Origin: Streptomyces polyasparticus
GTDB taxonomy: Bacteria; Actinomycetota; Actinomycetes; Streptomycetales; Streptomycetaceae
Length of the DNA: 64,000 bases
Assembly (NCBI RefSeq): GCF_014493765.1
Contig: NZ_JACTVJ010000012.1
Location: 124,001 to 188,000, forward strand
Reading direction: 5' to 3'
Shown here in pieces: positions 9,925 to 18,642 of this stretch. Each line of letters begins with the position of its first letter. Position 1 is the stretch's first letter. The notes beneath the pieces were generated by a model. That model was not told where the DNA came from and made no database searches. It was given only the letters and a program-made list of their open reading frames with translations. Both the position numbers and the translations under genes were made by a program.

Positions 9925-11558
9925 GAGCGATCCGGCGCGTGGGCGCGGCACTGCTCGGCATGGTCCTCGCGGCCACCACGATGAGCGCCGCGTCCGCGGA
10001 CACGACGCGCAGCACGTCCGTCGTACGGCACACCGATCTCGGCACGGTCCGCGGACTCGACCAGAGCCGCACGACGGGCACGTACTCGTGGCTGGGCATC
10101 CCCTACGCCGAGCCGCCCGTGGGCCCGTTGCGCTGGCGCGCGCCGGTCACCCACCGGCCGTGGCACGGGGTGCGCGAGACCACCGCGTACGGCAACGGCT
10201 GTATTCAGCAGGGCCGGCTCTTCAGCCCGGCGCCGAGCGGTCCGCACTACGGACTCGACATCCGCGACGGCCTCGGCAAACCCGTCGGCTCCGAGGACTG
10301 CCTCACCCTCAACGTGTTCCGTCCCGCGACCGAGAAACGGGACCTGCCGGTCATCGTGTTCGTGCACGGCGGCAGCAATGTGGTCGGCTACTCGGCGGAC
10401 CCGATGTACGACGGGCGTGCACTCGCCCGCAAGGCGGACGCGGTCGTCGTCACGGTCAACTACCGCCTCGGGGTCTTCGGCTGGCTGGACCTGCCCGCGC
10501 TCAAGTCGGGGGATCCGCACGGGGATTCGGGCAACTTCGGGACGCTGGACCAGGTCGAGGCGCTGAGGTTCGTGCAGCGCAACGCGGCGGCCTTCGGCGG
10601 TGACGCGTCGAACGTGACGGTGATGGGCGAGTCGGCCGGCGCCGTCGACGTCTGGGCGCTGATGGTCTCGCCGCTGAGCAAGGACCTGATGCACAAGGTG
10701 ATTCCGCTCAGCGGCGGTCTGCTCTTCTCGACACCGCAGAAGGCCCGCACGTACGCCGAGGCGTTCCGCGACGAGGCGGTCGGCGCCGGCACCGACCCGC
10801 AGGAGGCGGTGCGCCGGCTGCGGGAGCTGCCGGCGGAGGAGCTCGTACGGGCGCAGATACGCCGCGGCGCCGCGGTGGGCGACCCGCCCGCGGTGATCGC
10901 CGACGGCACCGTCCTGCCCACGGACTACCACGCCGCGATCGAGGCGGGCCGGTTCCGCGACATCCCCGTCCTCGCGGGCAACACCCGCGAGGAGGGCAAG
11001 CTCTTCGGCTCGCTCATCGGCGCCTACCGGCCCACCGACTACGAGCGCTTCACGCGGCAGTACTTCTTCGATCCGGACCAGCCTTCCCCGTACGAGGAGA
11101 GCGACTTCCTCACCGACCGCTATCTGCCGGTCGACGGTCCGGGCGGCTGGAACGAGGCGGCCGGACAGCTGACCGACGCCATCTTCACGGGGATCGCGCT
11201 CGACTCCCTGGACTCGGTGCGCAAGGCCGGGAACACCCGCGTGTACCACTACCGGTTCGACTGGAACCAGGAACCGGCGCCGTTCGACACCGTCTACGGT
11301 GCCGCGCACGCGATGGACCTGCCGTTCCTGTTCCGCACCTTCGACGAGGGCCTGTTCACCTTCGCGTTCAGCCGGCGCAACGCACCCGGCAGGCTCCAGC
11401 TGTCGGACCTGATGACGGACAGCGTGCGGGCCTTCGTCCGCACCGGCGACCCGCAGCATGCCGCGCTCGGCATGCGCTGGGAGCAGTGGCCGAACACCCT
11501 GGTCCTCGACGCCGACGACCGGCGGGCGACGGTCCGCCCACTCTCCCCCGCCGGCTAG
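9921..11558 (+). CDS. Secreted type-B carboxylesterase
   Basis: A 545-residue alpha/beta hydrolase with a Sec-type signal peptide (about residues 1-27, hydrophobic core GAALLGMVLAATTM, cleavage near ASA-DT). The type-B carboxylesterase blocks are present: GIPYAEPPVGPLRW, SEDCLTLNVFRP, oxyanion-hole VHGG, nucleophile elbow GESAG, and a histidine in GAAHAMDLPFLF. The acid residue is probably in NTREEGKLFG. It hydrolyses carboxylic esters outside the cell; the coupled upstream permease suggests a scavenging pair. Confidence 0.88.
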   Translation: MRAIRRVGAALLGMVLAATTMSAASADTTRSTSVVRHTDLGTVRGLDQSRTTGTYSWLGIPYAEPPVGPLRWRAPVTHRPWHGVRETTAYGNGCIQQGRLFSPAPSGPHYGLDIRDGLGKPVGSEDCLTLNVFRPATEKRDLPVIVFVHGGSNVVGYSADPMYDGRALARKADAVVVTVNYRLGVFGWLDLPALKSGDPHGDSGNFGTLDQVEALRFVQRNAAAFGGDASNVTVMGESAGAVDVWALMVSPLSKDLMHKVIPLSGGLLFSTPQKARTYAEAFRDEAVGAGTDPQEAVRRLRELPAEELVRAQIRRGAAVGDPPAVIADGTVLPTDYHAAIEAGRFRDIPVLAGNTREEGKLFGSLIGAYRPTDYERFTRQYFFDPDQPSPYEESDFLTDRYLPVDGPGGWNEAAGQLTDAIFTGIALDSLDSVRKAGNTRVYHYRFDWNQEPAPFDTVYGAAHAMDLPFLFRTFDEGLFTFAFSRRNAPGRLQLSDLMTDSVRAFVRTGDPQHAALGMRWEQWPNTLVLDADDRRATVRPLSPAG

Positions 11559-11572
11559 GGACGCGAGACCGC

Positions 11573-11608
11573 AGCCCCGGCCTCTTCGTACGCGAGGAGG
11601 CCGGGGCT
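11573..11608. terminator. Bidirectional hairpin terminator between convergent genes
   Basis: Twelve-base arms AGCCCCGGCCTC and GAGGCCGGGGCT pair perfectly around a 12-base loop, between the esterase stop and the convergent TetR stop. Confidence 0.85.
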
Positions 11609-11636
11609 TCCTGGTGCGCCTGCCCGGGGGACGCGG

Positions 11637-12374
11637 TCAAATACCGAGGCGCCGCGCGATGCCGTCCAATACGCAATCCACGCCGAACTCGAACTCCCAC
11701 CCGGGGTCGTCCTTGCGGGAGGCGGCCAGAGAGTACGTGCGGTAGACGGGGTAACGCCCGGACTCCATCAGGTAGTTCATTTGCGGGGCCAGCGCCTGGC
11801 GGGCCTCGGCTCCGCTCCCCCACCCGTGCTGTTCCTTGAACTCACGCAGGGCGATCTCCGACTGCACCGCGCCCTGCACGTACGAGGTGACGGCACGGAA
11901 CGCGGCCATCATCGCGTCGGCGTCGAGGCCGAGGTCGACCAGTGCGGCCAACTGCCGCTCGGCCACTGCCATCCGGGTAGGCGTCAGCTGAACGGCCCCC
12001 GCCGGAACCCGGCCCATCCAGGGATGCCGCAGCATCAACTCCCGGGTCTGCACGGCGAAGGAGCGCAGCACCTCGCGCCAGCCGGTGATCTCGTCGGGCA
12101 CGGCGAGCTCAGCCGAGACCCGGTCGATCATCAGCGCCCACAGATCGTCCTTGCCGGACACGTGCCGGTAGGCGGCCATGGGGGCGACGCCCAGTTCGGT
12201 CGCGAGACGGCGCATGGTGACGGCGTCGGCGCCTTCCCGGTCGGCGAGCTCGACCGCCGCGGCGGCGATCCGTTCGAGCGTCAGGGCCGTACGGGGAGCG
12301 GGAGCCGTGCGCTCCAGGCGCTCCCAGAGCGAAGGCTCCACGATCCGGCTCTCGTCCTTCTTCCACTCTGCCAC
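11637..12374 (-). CDS. TetR-family transcriptional regulator
   Basis: A 245-residue repressor. The N-terminal HTH is AAAVELADREGADAVTMRRL followed by ATELGVAPMAAYRHVSGKDD; the C-terminal region resembles the TetR_C_1 ligand domain. I choose GTG at 12374 because GGAGGAG sits six bases upstream; an ATG at 12389 would place that ribosome site inside the gene. It is divergent from the FMN reductase across a region rich in GTACAC motifs, and probably represses itself and the reductase-exporter pair. Confidence 0.85.
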   Translation of the reverse strand: MAEWKKDESRIVEPSLWERLERTAPAPRTALTLERIAAAAVELADREGADAVTMRRLATELGVAPMAAYRHVSGKDDLWALMIDRVSAELAVPDEITGWREVLRSFAVQTRELMLRHPWMGRVPAGAVQLTPTRMAVAERQLAALVDLGLDADAMMAAFRAVTSYVQGAVQSEIALREFKEQHGWGSGAEARQALAPQMNYLMESGRYPVYRTYSLAASRKDDPGWEFEFGVDCVLDGIARRLGI

Positions 12375-12426
12375 TGACCGCTCCTCCATCTCGACGTCGC
12401 GTACAGCGTATCCCTCAGTGGACGCC

Positions 12427-12445
12427 GTACACATCGCTTGTGTAC
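12427..12445. promoter_or_regulatory. Palindromic operator for the TetR regulator
   Basis: A perfect dyad GTACACA-N5-TGTGTAC lies between the divergent TetR and reductase starts. A further TGTACA core is at 12448-12453 and a GTACACA half at about 12467-12473. TetR proteins bind such dyads between divergent promoters; binding by this TetR is inferred from position. Confidence 0.65.
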
Positions 12446-12510
12446 GTTGTACACCGCAAGATACGCCGTACACATGCCGCGCCGTTCGCAGATCGCCAGG
12501 GGGTACCACC

Positions 12511-13119
12511 ATGTCCAGCACCACGGCCCGCACCGCCGAGCCGCTTCGCGTCGCCGTCCTCGTCGGCTCCACCCGCGAGGGTCGTTTCGCGCCCATCGTG
12601 ACGAGGTGGCTCAGCGGGCAGCTCGGCCGCCGCGACGACATGCGCACGGATGTCATCGACCTCACCGAGACGCCGCTGCCGCACACCCTGCCCGCCTTCG
12701 GACAGGAACCATCGCCCTCCACCCTCGAATTGCTGGCCGCGGTCTCACCCCGCCTGGCGGCCGCCGACGCGTTCGTGTTCGTCACGCCCGAGTACAACCA
12801 CAGCTTCCCGGCCTCCTTGAAGAACGCGATCGACTGGCACAACGAGCAGTGGCACGGCAAGCCCGTCGCCTTCGTCTCGTACGGCGGCCTGTCGGGCGGT
12901 CTGCGCGCGGTCGAGCAACTGCGCGTCGTGATGGCCGAGTTGAACGCCACGACCATCCGCAACACGGTGAGCTTCCACAACGCGTGGGGCGACTTCGACG
13001 AGGACGGGAACAGCACCGAGCCGGCCGCCGACGTCGCCGCGAAAGCCCTGCTCGACCAACTGTCCTGGTGGGCGCACGCCCTGCGGGACGCCAGGTCCGT
13101 TCGTCCGTACGCCGCATGA
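12511..13119 (+). CDS. NADPH-dependent FMN reductase family flavoprotein
   Basis: A 202-residue flavodoxin-fold protein. LRVAVLVGSTREGRFAP at the N-terminus binds FMN phosphate, and TPEYNHSFPASLKNAIDW is the family signature for the isoalloxazine site. These enzymes reduce FMN, quinones or azo dyes using NAD(P)H. ATG at 12511 follows CAGGGGG. It is 28 bp ahead of a DHA2 exporter in one apparent operon controlled by the divergent TetR, so a role in quinone or electrophile detoxification is likely. Confidence 0.9.
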   Translation: MSSTTARTAEPLRVAVLVGSTREGRFAPIVTRWLSGQLGRRDDMRTDVIDLTETPLPHTLPAFGQEPSPSTLELLAAVSPRLAAADAFVFVTPEYNHSFPASLKNAIDWHNEQWHGKPVAFVSYGGLSGGLRAVEQLRVVMAELNATTIRNTVSFHNAWGDFDEDGNSTEPAADVAAKALLDQLSWWAHALRDARSVRPYAA

Positions 13120-13147
13120 TCCACCGTCATCCAAGGAGGGGAATCCC

Positions 13148-14653
13148 ATGGATACGCGTACGGAAGTGACTCCATCGGTGACCGAAGACGCCGCACCGAA
13201 CGGGGAGGCTCCGCCCTCTCGGCTCGTCATCCTCGGGCTGCTGCTCGGCATCATCCTCGCCACACTCGACGGCACCATCGTCGGCACCGCGCTGCCGTCG
13301 ATCGCCGGTGACCTGGGCGGTCTCGACCGGCTCTCCTGGGTCATCACCGCCTATCTGCTCACCACGGCCGTGTCCACGCCGATCTGGGGAAAGCTCGGCG
13401 ACCTCTACGGCCGCAAAAGCAGCTATCTCTCCTCGATCATGCTCTTCCTCGCCGGGTCCGTGCTGTGCGGACTCGCCCAGGACATGGGGCAGTTGATCGC
13501 CTTCCGGGCCCTGCAGGGCATCGGCGCAGGAGGACTCTTCGTAGGCGCACTGTCGCTGATCGGCACCCTGCTCACCCCTGCCGAAGCGGGGCGCTCCCAG
13601 GCACTGATCGGCATCATGATGCCCGTCGCGCTGCTCGGCGGTCCGCTGCTCGGCGGCTTCCTCACCGACCAGCTGGACTGGCGCTGGGTGTTCTACGTCA
13701 ACATCCCGGTCGGCGCGGTGGCCCTGGCGATCATCGGGACCCGCGTACGGCTGCCTCGGCGGCGGGTCAAGGCCCGGCTCGACCTGGCGGGCGTAGCACT
13801 GCTCACCACAGCGGTCCTCGCCCTGACCCTGCTCGGCAGTTGGGGCGGCGCGCGCTATGCCTGGACCTCTCCGCAGACCATCGGCATCGCGGCGGTGGCG
13901 GCCGGAGCACTCGCCGTCTTCGTACGGGTCGAACTCAGGGCGCCGGAGCCGGTGATCCCTCCCCGCCTCTTCGCGGACCGGAACTTCACGGTGGCGCAGG
14001 TCCTCAGCTTCGTCACGGGGGCGGCGATGATGGCGGGGGCCAGCTACCTGCCGCACTACATGCAGTTCGTGCAGGGCACGTCGTCGACGGTGAGCGGCCT
14101 GCTGCTGATTCCACTGATGCTGGGCATGATCGGGACCCAGCTGGCCATCGGGCGGCGGATCGCGGACGGCGGCGGTTACCGGGTCTATCCCCTCGCCGGG
14201 GGCGCGGTCGCCACAGTGGGTGCGCTGGCGCTGCTGGTCCTCGGCGTGGACACGCCCGTGTGGGTGGCGTCCGCGGTGACATTGGTGCTCGGGGTGGGAA
14301 TCGGGTGCCTCATGCAGCCGTCGATGCTGATCACCATGAACAGCGCGGAGCCCCGGGACATGGGGGCGGCCACCGGCACGCAGACGCTGCTGCGAACGGT
14401 GGGGGGATCGCTCGGCGTCGCGGTGCTCGGGTCGGTGTTCGCGAGCCGGCTCGCGGACTCGGGCGCCGGGACGGTCGGGGCCGAGCTCACCCCGGAGGCG
14501 CTGCGCCGCCTGCCGGACGGAATCCAGGCGGCGTTCCGCGCGGGGGTCGTGGACGGGATCCAGGGGATCGCCGTCGGCACGGCCGCGCTGTGCGCGGTGG
14601 CGTTCGCCGCGGCCTGGGTGATCCGCGAAGTGCCGCTCCGGGGGCGCGAATAG
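13148..14653 (+). CDS. MFS drug exporter, DHA2 (14-helix) family
   Basis: A 501-residue multidrug exporter. Motif D1 is LDGTIVGTALPSIAGDLGG, motif A-like GKLGDLYGRK follows helix 2, and antiporter motif C appears as VALLGGPLLGGFLTDQLDW before WRWVFYVNIPVG. Length and helix count fit the proton-coupled EmrB/QacA family. A strong AAGGAGGGG site precedes ATG 13148. Likely co-transcribed with the FMN reductase and TetR-controlled. Confidence 0.9.
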   Translation: MDTRTEVTPSVTEDAAPNGEAPPSRLVILGLLLGIILATLDGTIVGTALPSIAGDLGGLDRLSWVITAYLLTTAVSTPIWGKLGDLYGRKSSYLSSIMLFLAGSVLCGLAQDMGQLIAFRALQGIGAGGLFVGALSLIGTLLTPAEAGRSQALIGIMMPVALLGGPLLGGFLTDQLDWRWVFYVNIPVGAVALAIIGTRVRLPRRRVKARLDLAGVALLTTAVLALTLLGSWGGARYAWTSPQTIGIAAVAAGALAVFVRVELRAPEPVIPPRLFADRNFTVAQVLSFVTGAAMMAGASYLPHYMQFVQGTSSTVSGLLLIPLMLGMIGTQLAIGRRIADGGGYRVYPLAGGAVATVGALALLVLGVDTPVWVASAVTLVLGVGIGCLMQPSMLITMNSAEPRDMGAATGTQTLLRTVGGSLGVAVLGSVFASRLADSGAGTVGAELTPEALRRLPDGIQAAFRAGVVDGIQGIAVGTAALCAVAFAAAWVIREVPLRGRE

Positions 14654-14739
14654 AGGTACGCGGGGCGCGGACTCCAACGGGCCGGTGAGCATCCGGCGTA
14701 CGGTGTCGGCGCACGCCGCCGCCAGGCGTAGAAATAACC

Positions 14740-14788
14740 AGCACCGGCAGGGGTGCGCGGCCGGTTGCCGCGCGCACCTGCCGGTGCT
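14740..14788 (+). terminator. Hairpin terminator after the DHA2 exporter
   Basis: The arms beginning GCACCGGCAG and ending CTGCCGGTGC pair over about 17 bases with a two-base bulge, 87 bp after the exporter stop and 60 bp before the next gene. Confidence 0.8.
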
Positions 14789-14847
14789 TGCTTGTGTGCT
14801 GAGCGCGTTCCGGCCACGGGGCGCGACAGCACGAGGGGGAGGTCCCC

Positions 14848-15156
14848 ATGAGCCAGAAGTTCGTCCAGATCATCGACTTCGAGTCACAGCGGATCGACGA
14901 GATGCAGCAGCTGCTCGACCGCTTCGGCGAGCAGATGCAGGGCACATCCGGCGGCCCCACGCACCGCATCCTTCTGGCCGACCGGGAGCAGCCGGGACGT
15001 CACCTCGCGATCATCGAGTTCGAGTCGTACGAGGAGGCCATGCGCAACAACGAGCGCCCCGAGGTCGCCAAGCTGAACGAGCAGCTCACGGCCCTGTGCA
15101 CGCGGCAGCCGTCCTTCACCAACTGCGATCAGCTGGACTCGCGCGAACTGAAGTGA
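14848..15156 (+). CDS. Small ABM-like dimeric alpha/beta-barrel protein, function unknown
   Basis: A 102-residue protein with a GAGGGGGAGG ribosome site. The pattern VQIIDFES...GPTHRILLADREQPGRHLAIIEFESYEEAMRN (shown in parts) resembles antibiotic-biosynthesis-monooxygenase or YciI-like ferredoxin folds: two beta-alpha-beta units ending in an acidic helix. No catalytic motif is recognisable. It stands alone between a terminator and a secreted-protein gene. Confidence 0.7.
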   Translation: MSQKFVQIIDFESQRIDEMQQLLDRFGEQMQGTSGGPTHRILLADREQPGRHLAIIEFESYEEAMRNNERPEVAKLNEQLTALCTRQPSFTNCDQLDSRELK

Positions 15157-15317
15157 CCTGAGGCGGAGTTACGCGTCCGCGGAGCGATGGGAATCACGGG
15201 ACCGCGGACGACGAACAGGAAGGGGGAGCAGGGAGCGCACGCCATCTTGCCGGGCTTGGTCTGGACCTGCCATGCTGCCCGCGCCGTCTGGCCGCTCCCT
15301 CTCCCCCGGAGGTCCGT

Positions 15318-16418
15318 ATGCGCCGCCCTCTTCTCGTACGGCACAGATTTCTCGCCGTCCTCGGCCTGCTCGTTGCGCTCCTGCTGCCGACCGCGCCCTC
15401 GAGTTCCGCCGCGGCCGGCACCCCGCCGCAGATCTACGGGGCCTGGCACTGCGGCGACGACTTCTGCACCTGGGGCCGGGTGCGCTCCGTCGCCGAGTTC
15501 GACTCCATGAACCACTGGCTGATCGACCGCGGGGACGGACGCCCCTCGGTGAACCTCGTCGTGCTCAGCTTCGTTGAGCCGCAGAAGCTGCTCCATCTCA
15601 CGGACGACGCCACGACGGTGGACGGCGCACCCAAGGGCATGACGCCCGAGATCGTGCAGTACTTCACCTCGCGCGGGGTGCGCGTGATGCTGTCCATCGG
15701 CGGACTCACCTACGCCGACGAATGGGATGCCGCACTGGCGGAGAACCCCGCGCAACTCGGACGCAACGCCGCCGCGTTGGCTTCCCGGCTCGGCGTCGGC
15801 ATCGAGATCGACTACGAGCAGAACACCGACCCGAACCTCGCCGGGCTGCAGGCGTTCATCGACGCCTACCGCGCGGTGCACCCGTACGACGCGAGCGGCG
15901 GCAATCCCGCGGCGCGGCTCACCATCGATGTCGCGGCCGGCGACCGCTGGCTGATCGACATCAACCGCAAGGCGACTGCGGACTGGCTGCGGACGGACGC
16001 GCCGGTGCTCGACTACGCGAACGCGATGGTGCCGGCGCGCCAGCCCTCGGTGAGCGCGGCGACCGCGAACTGGCAGGAGCACGTGGACGGCAAGCCCCAG
16101 TTCGCCCCTCCGGTCCCGCCGCTCGCGCCCGCCAAGTTCACGGGCAGCCTCTACATCGCGTACGGGCGTTCACCGCTGGCCGAGTGCACGAACTTCGCGA
16201 GTTCGCTGCAGAACGCGACCGGGAACTTCGTGCAGAACGTGGCGCCCAACGGGGCGGGCTCGACGCCCGGCATGCTCGGCTACATGTTCTGGGCTGCCGA
16301 GAAGCCCTCCACCCGCGGCATCGGAACCCAGCCGCCGAACACCTGTGAGGGCGGCGTGGGCGCGGGAACCACGGCCTATTCCGTACCTGTGCCGATGCCT
16401 GCCCTGCGGCAAAGCTGA
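15318..16418 (+). CDS. Secreted glycoside hydrolase family 18-like (chitinase-like) protein
   Basis: A 366-residue protein with a Sec signal peptide (RFLAVLGLLVALLLPTAPSS, cleavage near AAAG). The beta-strand RVMLSIGGLTY and the motif GVGIEIDYEQN correspond to GH18 SxGG and DxxDxDxE. The catalytic glutamate and adjacent aspartate are kept, but the first aspartate is replaced by V and the second by E. The terminal strand GMLGYMFWAAE fits the barrel. It may degrade chitin-like glycans or be a divergent endoglucosaminidase. RBS is CCCGGAGG. Confidence 0.75.
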   Translation: MRRPLLVRHRFLAVLGLLVALLLPTAPSSSAAAGTPPQIYGAWHCGDDFCTWGRVRSVAEFDSMNHWLIDRGDGRPSVNLVVLSFVEPQKLLHLTDDATTVDGAPKGMTPEIVQYFTSRGVRVMLSIGGLTYADEWDAALAENPAQLGRNAAALASRLGVGIEIDYEQNTDPNLAGLQAFIDAYRAVHPYDASGGNPAARLTIDVAAGDRWLIDINRKATADWLRTDAPVLDYANAMVPARQPSVSAATANWQEHVDGKPQFAPPVPPLAPAKFTGSLYIAYGRSPLAECTNFASSLQNATGNFVQNVAPNGAGSTPGMLGYMFWAAEKPSTRGIGTQPPNTCEGGVGAGTTAYSVPVPMPALRQS

Positions 16419-16432
16419 GGTGCACACCGGGA

Positions 16433-16459
16433 CGGGCGGCTACCTTGGGGGGCCGCCCG
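16433..16459. terminator. Hairpin after the GH18-like gene
   Basis: CGGGCGGC and GCCGCCCG pair across an 11-base loop 15 bp past the stop codon. Confidence 0.55.
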
Positions 16460-16613
16460 CCCCGGACCGTCCCGACCGGCTGCCTCGACCAGCTCACCGC
16501 GCTGGTGAAGGCGCGACCGAAACGGATGCAGCACCGTCCTCACCTCATCGCGGTCCTCATCACCAAGACCGGGCTCGACTGCCAACTGCCCTGGCCTCAA
16601 CCGGTAAAGATCT

Positions 16614-17224
16614 CTAGCGGCGCACCTTGAACCTGAGGTGCAGTACCCGGTCGCCCTGGATGACCACGTGGGGGTCCTCCAGCAGCTGCTGGCCGTCGAT
16701 GCTGCCGAAGTAGCGTTTGCCCGACCCGAACACCACCGGCACCACGTCCATGGCCACCTCGTCCACGAGCCGGCCGCGAGGATCTGACCGCCCACCTCGC
16801 CGGCGCTCACAGCGACGACGCGTTCGCCGGCGAGCTCCTGAGCCTTGTCGATCGCAGCCGTCACGCCGTCGACGAAGTGGAACGACGCCTCGGGGTGCCA
16901 GCCCTCGGGCTTGGGCCGATGGGACACGACGACCACGTGGTCGCCGGCGGGCTGGTTGCCTTCCCAGCCGTTCATCAGGTCGAAGAAGTGGCGGCCCATC
17001 ACGATCGTGCCAATCGACTCCCACATCGGCCGGACGTACTCCGCCGATGCACGTGAGACCTGGAAGCCGCTTCCGACGCTGGAATGGTCGTACTTCTGGT
17101 CGCCGCCTTGGGCGATCGGGGTGTTGCCGCTGAAATACCACTCGTGGAGTGGTCCGACGTCGTCGTCGGCGTCGGCGATGAAGCCGTCCACCGACACCAC
17201 GTTGTGCATGATTACTGTGCCCAC
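16614..17224 (-). pseudogene. RibD C-terminal/dihydrofolate reductase-like protein, frameshifted
   Basis: The 5' part starting at ATG 17224 reads MGTVIMHNVVSVDGFIADAD and ends VSAGEVGGQILAAG, a typical RibD-C/DHFR-like fold with IVMGRHFFDLMNGW. The family ending LVDEVAMDVVPVVFGSGKRY to HLRFKVRR continues in another frame. One base is missing around 16766-16776; restoring it gives about 203 residues, the normal length. It is either a recent pseudogene or a sequencing error. It lies 73 bp downstream of an AraC regulator on the same strand, a common pairing. Confidence 0.75.
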
Positions 17225-17297
17225 GGGTCCTCCTTGGCTCTCCCTGCGTGCGCACCCCGATCATGTCGCCCCGGGAGGCGACCGGGCATGTAAGAAA

Positions 17298-18146
17298 TCA
17301 ATCAGCGGGCATCGGTCCTGCGTCCGGCGGAAATCCTTGTTCGGCGGGGAACCGGCGCCGCAGGGCCAGGTACTGGGTCGGGGTGTGGCCGGTGAAGTCT
17401 TTGAACTCCCTGCTGAAATGAGCCCGGTCGAAGTAGCCTGCCGCGTGCGCGAGTTCCGACCAGTCGACCGGACGCAGAGGGTCCACGGACAGGATCAGCC
17501 GCGCGAAGCGATAGATCCGCGCCACCCGCTTCGGGGTGACTCCGACATGAGCCTTGAACTGCGCGGCCAGGTGGTTGCCGCTCACCCGGGCGTCCGCGGT
17601 CAGCGCACCGATCGGGATCGTTCCGTCGGACGCCTCCAAACGCCTGCCTGTGTGCAGGACCAGATCGAGACCGCGCGAGGGGTCCTCGGTAAGCCGCGAC
17701 AGCAGCTCCGCTTCCAGCACTCGCAGTGTCTCGGTCGCCGAGGTGCTGTCGGCGACCTGGTTGCGAAGCCGGTCCAGCGACCGTTGCCAGACGGCGTCGA
17801 CCGGCACCCATCGGTCCCGCAGCTCACTCACCGGCATGTCGAGGAACGGCGACATCCCCCACGGCTTGAAGTGCACCCCGACGAGCCGCACCCGTGCGGG
17901 GTATTCGACGAGGAAACGCCTGGCCCATACGCCCATGAACCACCCATCGGCCAGCACGGCCGGCGGCACGGCAGGGTCGGAGTCCCACAGGCGGACGGGC
18001 CCGCCCAGGTTGAGGAACAGGTGTGCCGACGGCATCGGGGGGGTGTTCATCCGGCGGTGGCGCGGCACCCCGGTGAGGCAGTAGATGTCGTCGACGAAAC
18101 GATCGAGGGGCGGACAGGGAGCCCGGCCGACGTATTCCACCGGCAC
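17298..18146 (-). CDS. AraC-family transcriptional regulator
   Basis: A 282-residue regulator. Residues about 1-150 are a sensor region of the DUF6597 type (PPLDRFVDDIYCLTG, then HLFLNLGGPVRLW). The C-terminal 100 residues form the double HTH: IGALTADARVSGNHLAAQFK and LAHAAGYFDRAHFSREFKDF followed by TGHTPTQYL. It precedes the frameshifted DHFR-like gene. Ligand unknown. Confidence 0.88.
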   Translation of the reverse strand: MPVEYVGRAPCPPLDRFVDDIYCLTGVPRHRRMNTPPMPSAHLFLNLGGPVRLWDSDPAVPPAVLADGWFMGVWARRFLVEYPARVRLVGVHFKPWGMSPFLDMPVSELRDRWVPVDAVWQRSLDRLRNQVADSTSATETLRVLEAELLSRLTEDPSRGLDLVLHTGRRLEASDGTIPIGALTADARVSGNHLAAQFKAHVGVTPKRVARIYRFARLILSVDPLRPVDWSELAHAAGYFDRAHFSREFKDFTGHTPTQYLALRRRFPAEQGFPPDAGPMPAD

Positions 18147-18147
18147 A

Positions 18148-18564
18148 GTGTGCCGGACAACCGTTCAGTGCGCGAGGGACGTAGCCGGCCGAGGGTTTCC
18201 GGCCTTTGATGATTCCGTCGCGGAGAGCGGCGAAGGCACCGTCCTCGATCTGCGTTTCGTAGGCCTACAGCGAATTTCCTGCTGGAAGGACATCGGCAAA
18301 TTTCATCTGCGGACGGCGAGCCCGGCGGAGCGAGCCACGCTGGAGTCACGCATCGGCCCGATCGGAATGAAATGGGTCTTTCTCGTCGAAGGCGATTCAC
18401 TCGAAAGCTATTTCATCGCCGGCCGTCTGCTGTGGGCGGAGTTCGTTCTTCCGTCACCGTTCACTGCGCCCAATCCCCTCGATCCCCTCAACAAACAAGA
18501 GGCGAGGTTGTATCAGCCCGTCGGAGACGTGGTGCATTCCACCGCCGCGTACCGCTCTCCTTAG
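18148..18564 (+). CDS. Possible hypothetical protein, maybe a fragment
   Basis: An open frame encodes up to 138 residues from GTG 18148. The stretch GTVLDLRFVGLQRISCWKDI to GRLLWAEFVLPSP looks protein-like, and base composition is lower in GC than its neighbours. No ribosome site is convincing, and the start sits two bases from the divergent AraC start. It may be a decayed or foreign gene; family not recognised. Confidence 0.35.
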   Translation: MCRTTVQCARDVAGRGFPAFDDSVAESGEGTVLDLRFVGLQRISCWKDIGKFHLRTASPAERATLESRIGPIGMKWVFLVEGDSLESYFIAGRLLWAEFVLPSPFTAPNPLDPLNKQEARLYQPVGDVVHSTAAYRSP

Positions 18565-18642
18565 AGGGGATAGGACGCAGGTGAGAATTCCTCGCTTGTG
18601 GGGGCCGCGTGAATAGGGAGAAGGCTCCGATAGGGTGGCCGG

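Noticed and set aside
8655-11558. 967-codon frame joining the transporter and esterase regions
   Set aside because: Its first 420 codons are the +1 shadow of the transporter; only the last 545 are the true esterase.
13127-14692. 521-codon minus-strand frame over the DHA2 exporter
   Set aside because: Shadow frame rich in Arg, His and Gln with no domain; the plus frame is a clear 14-helix exporter.
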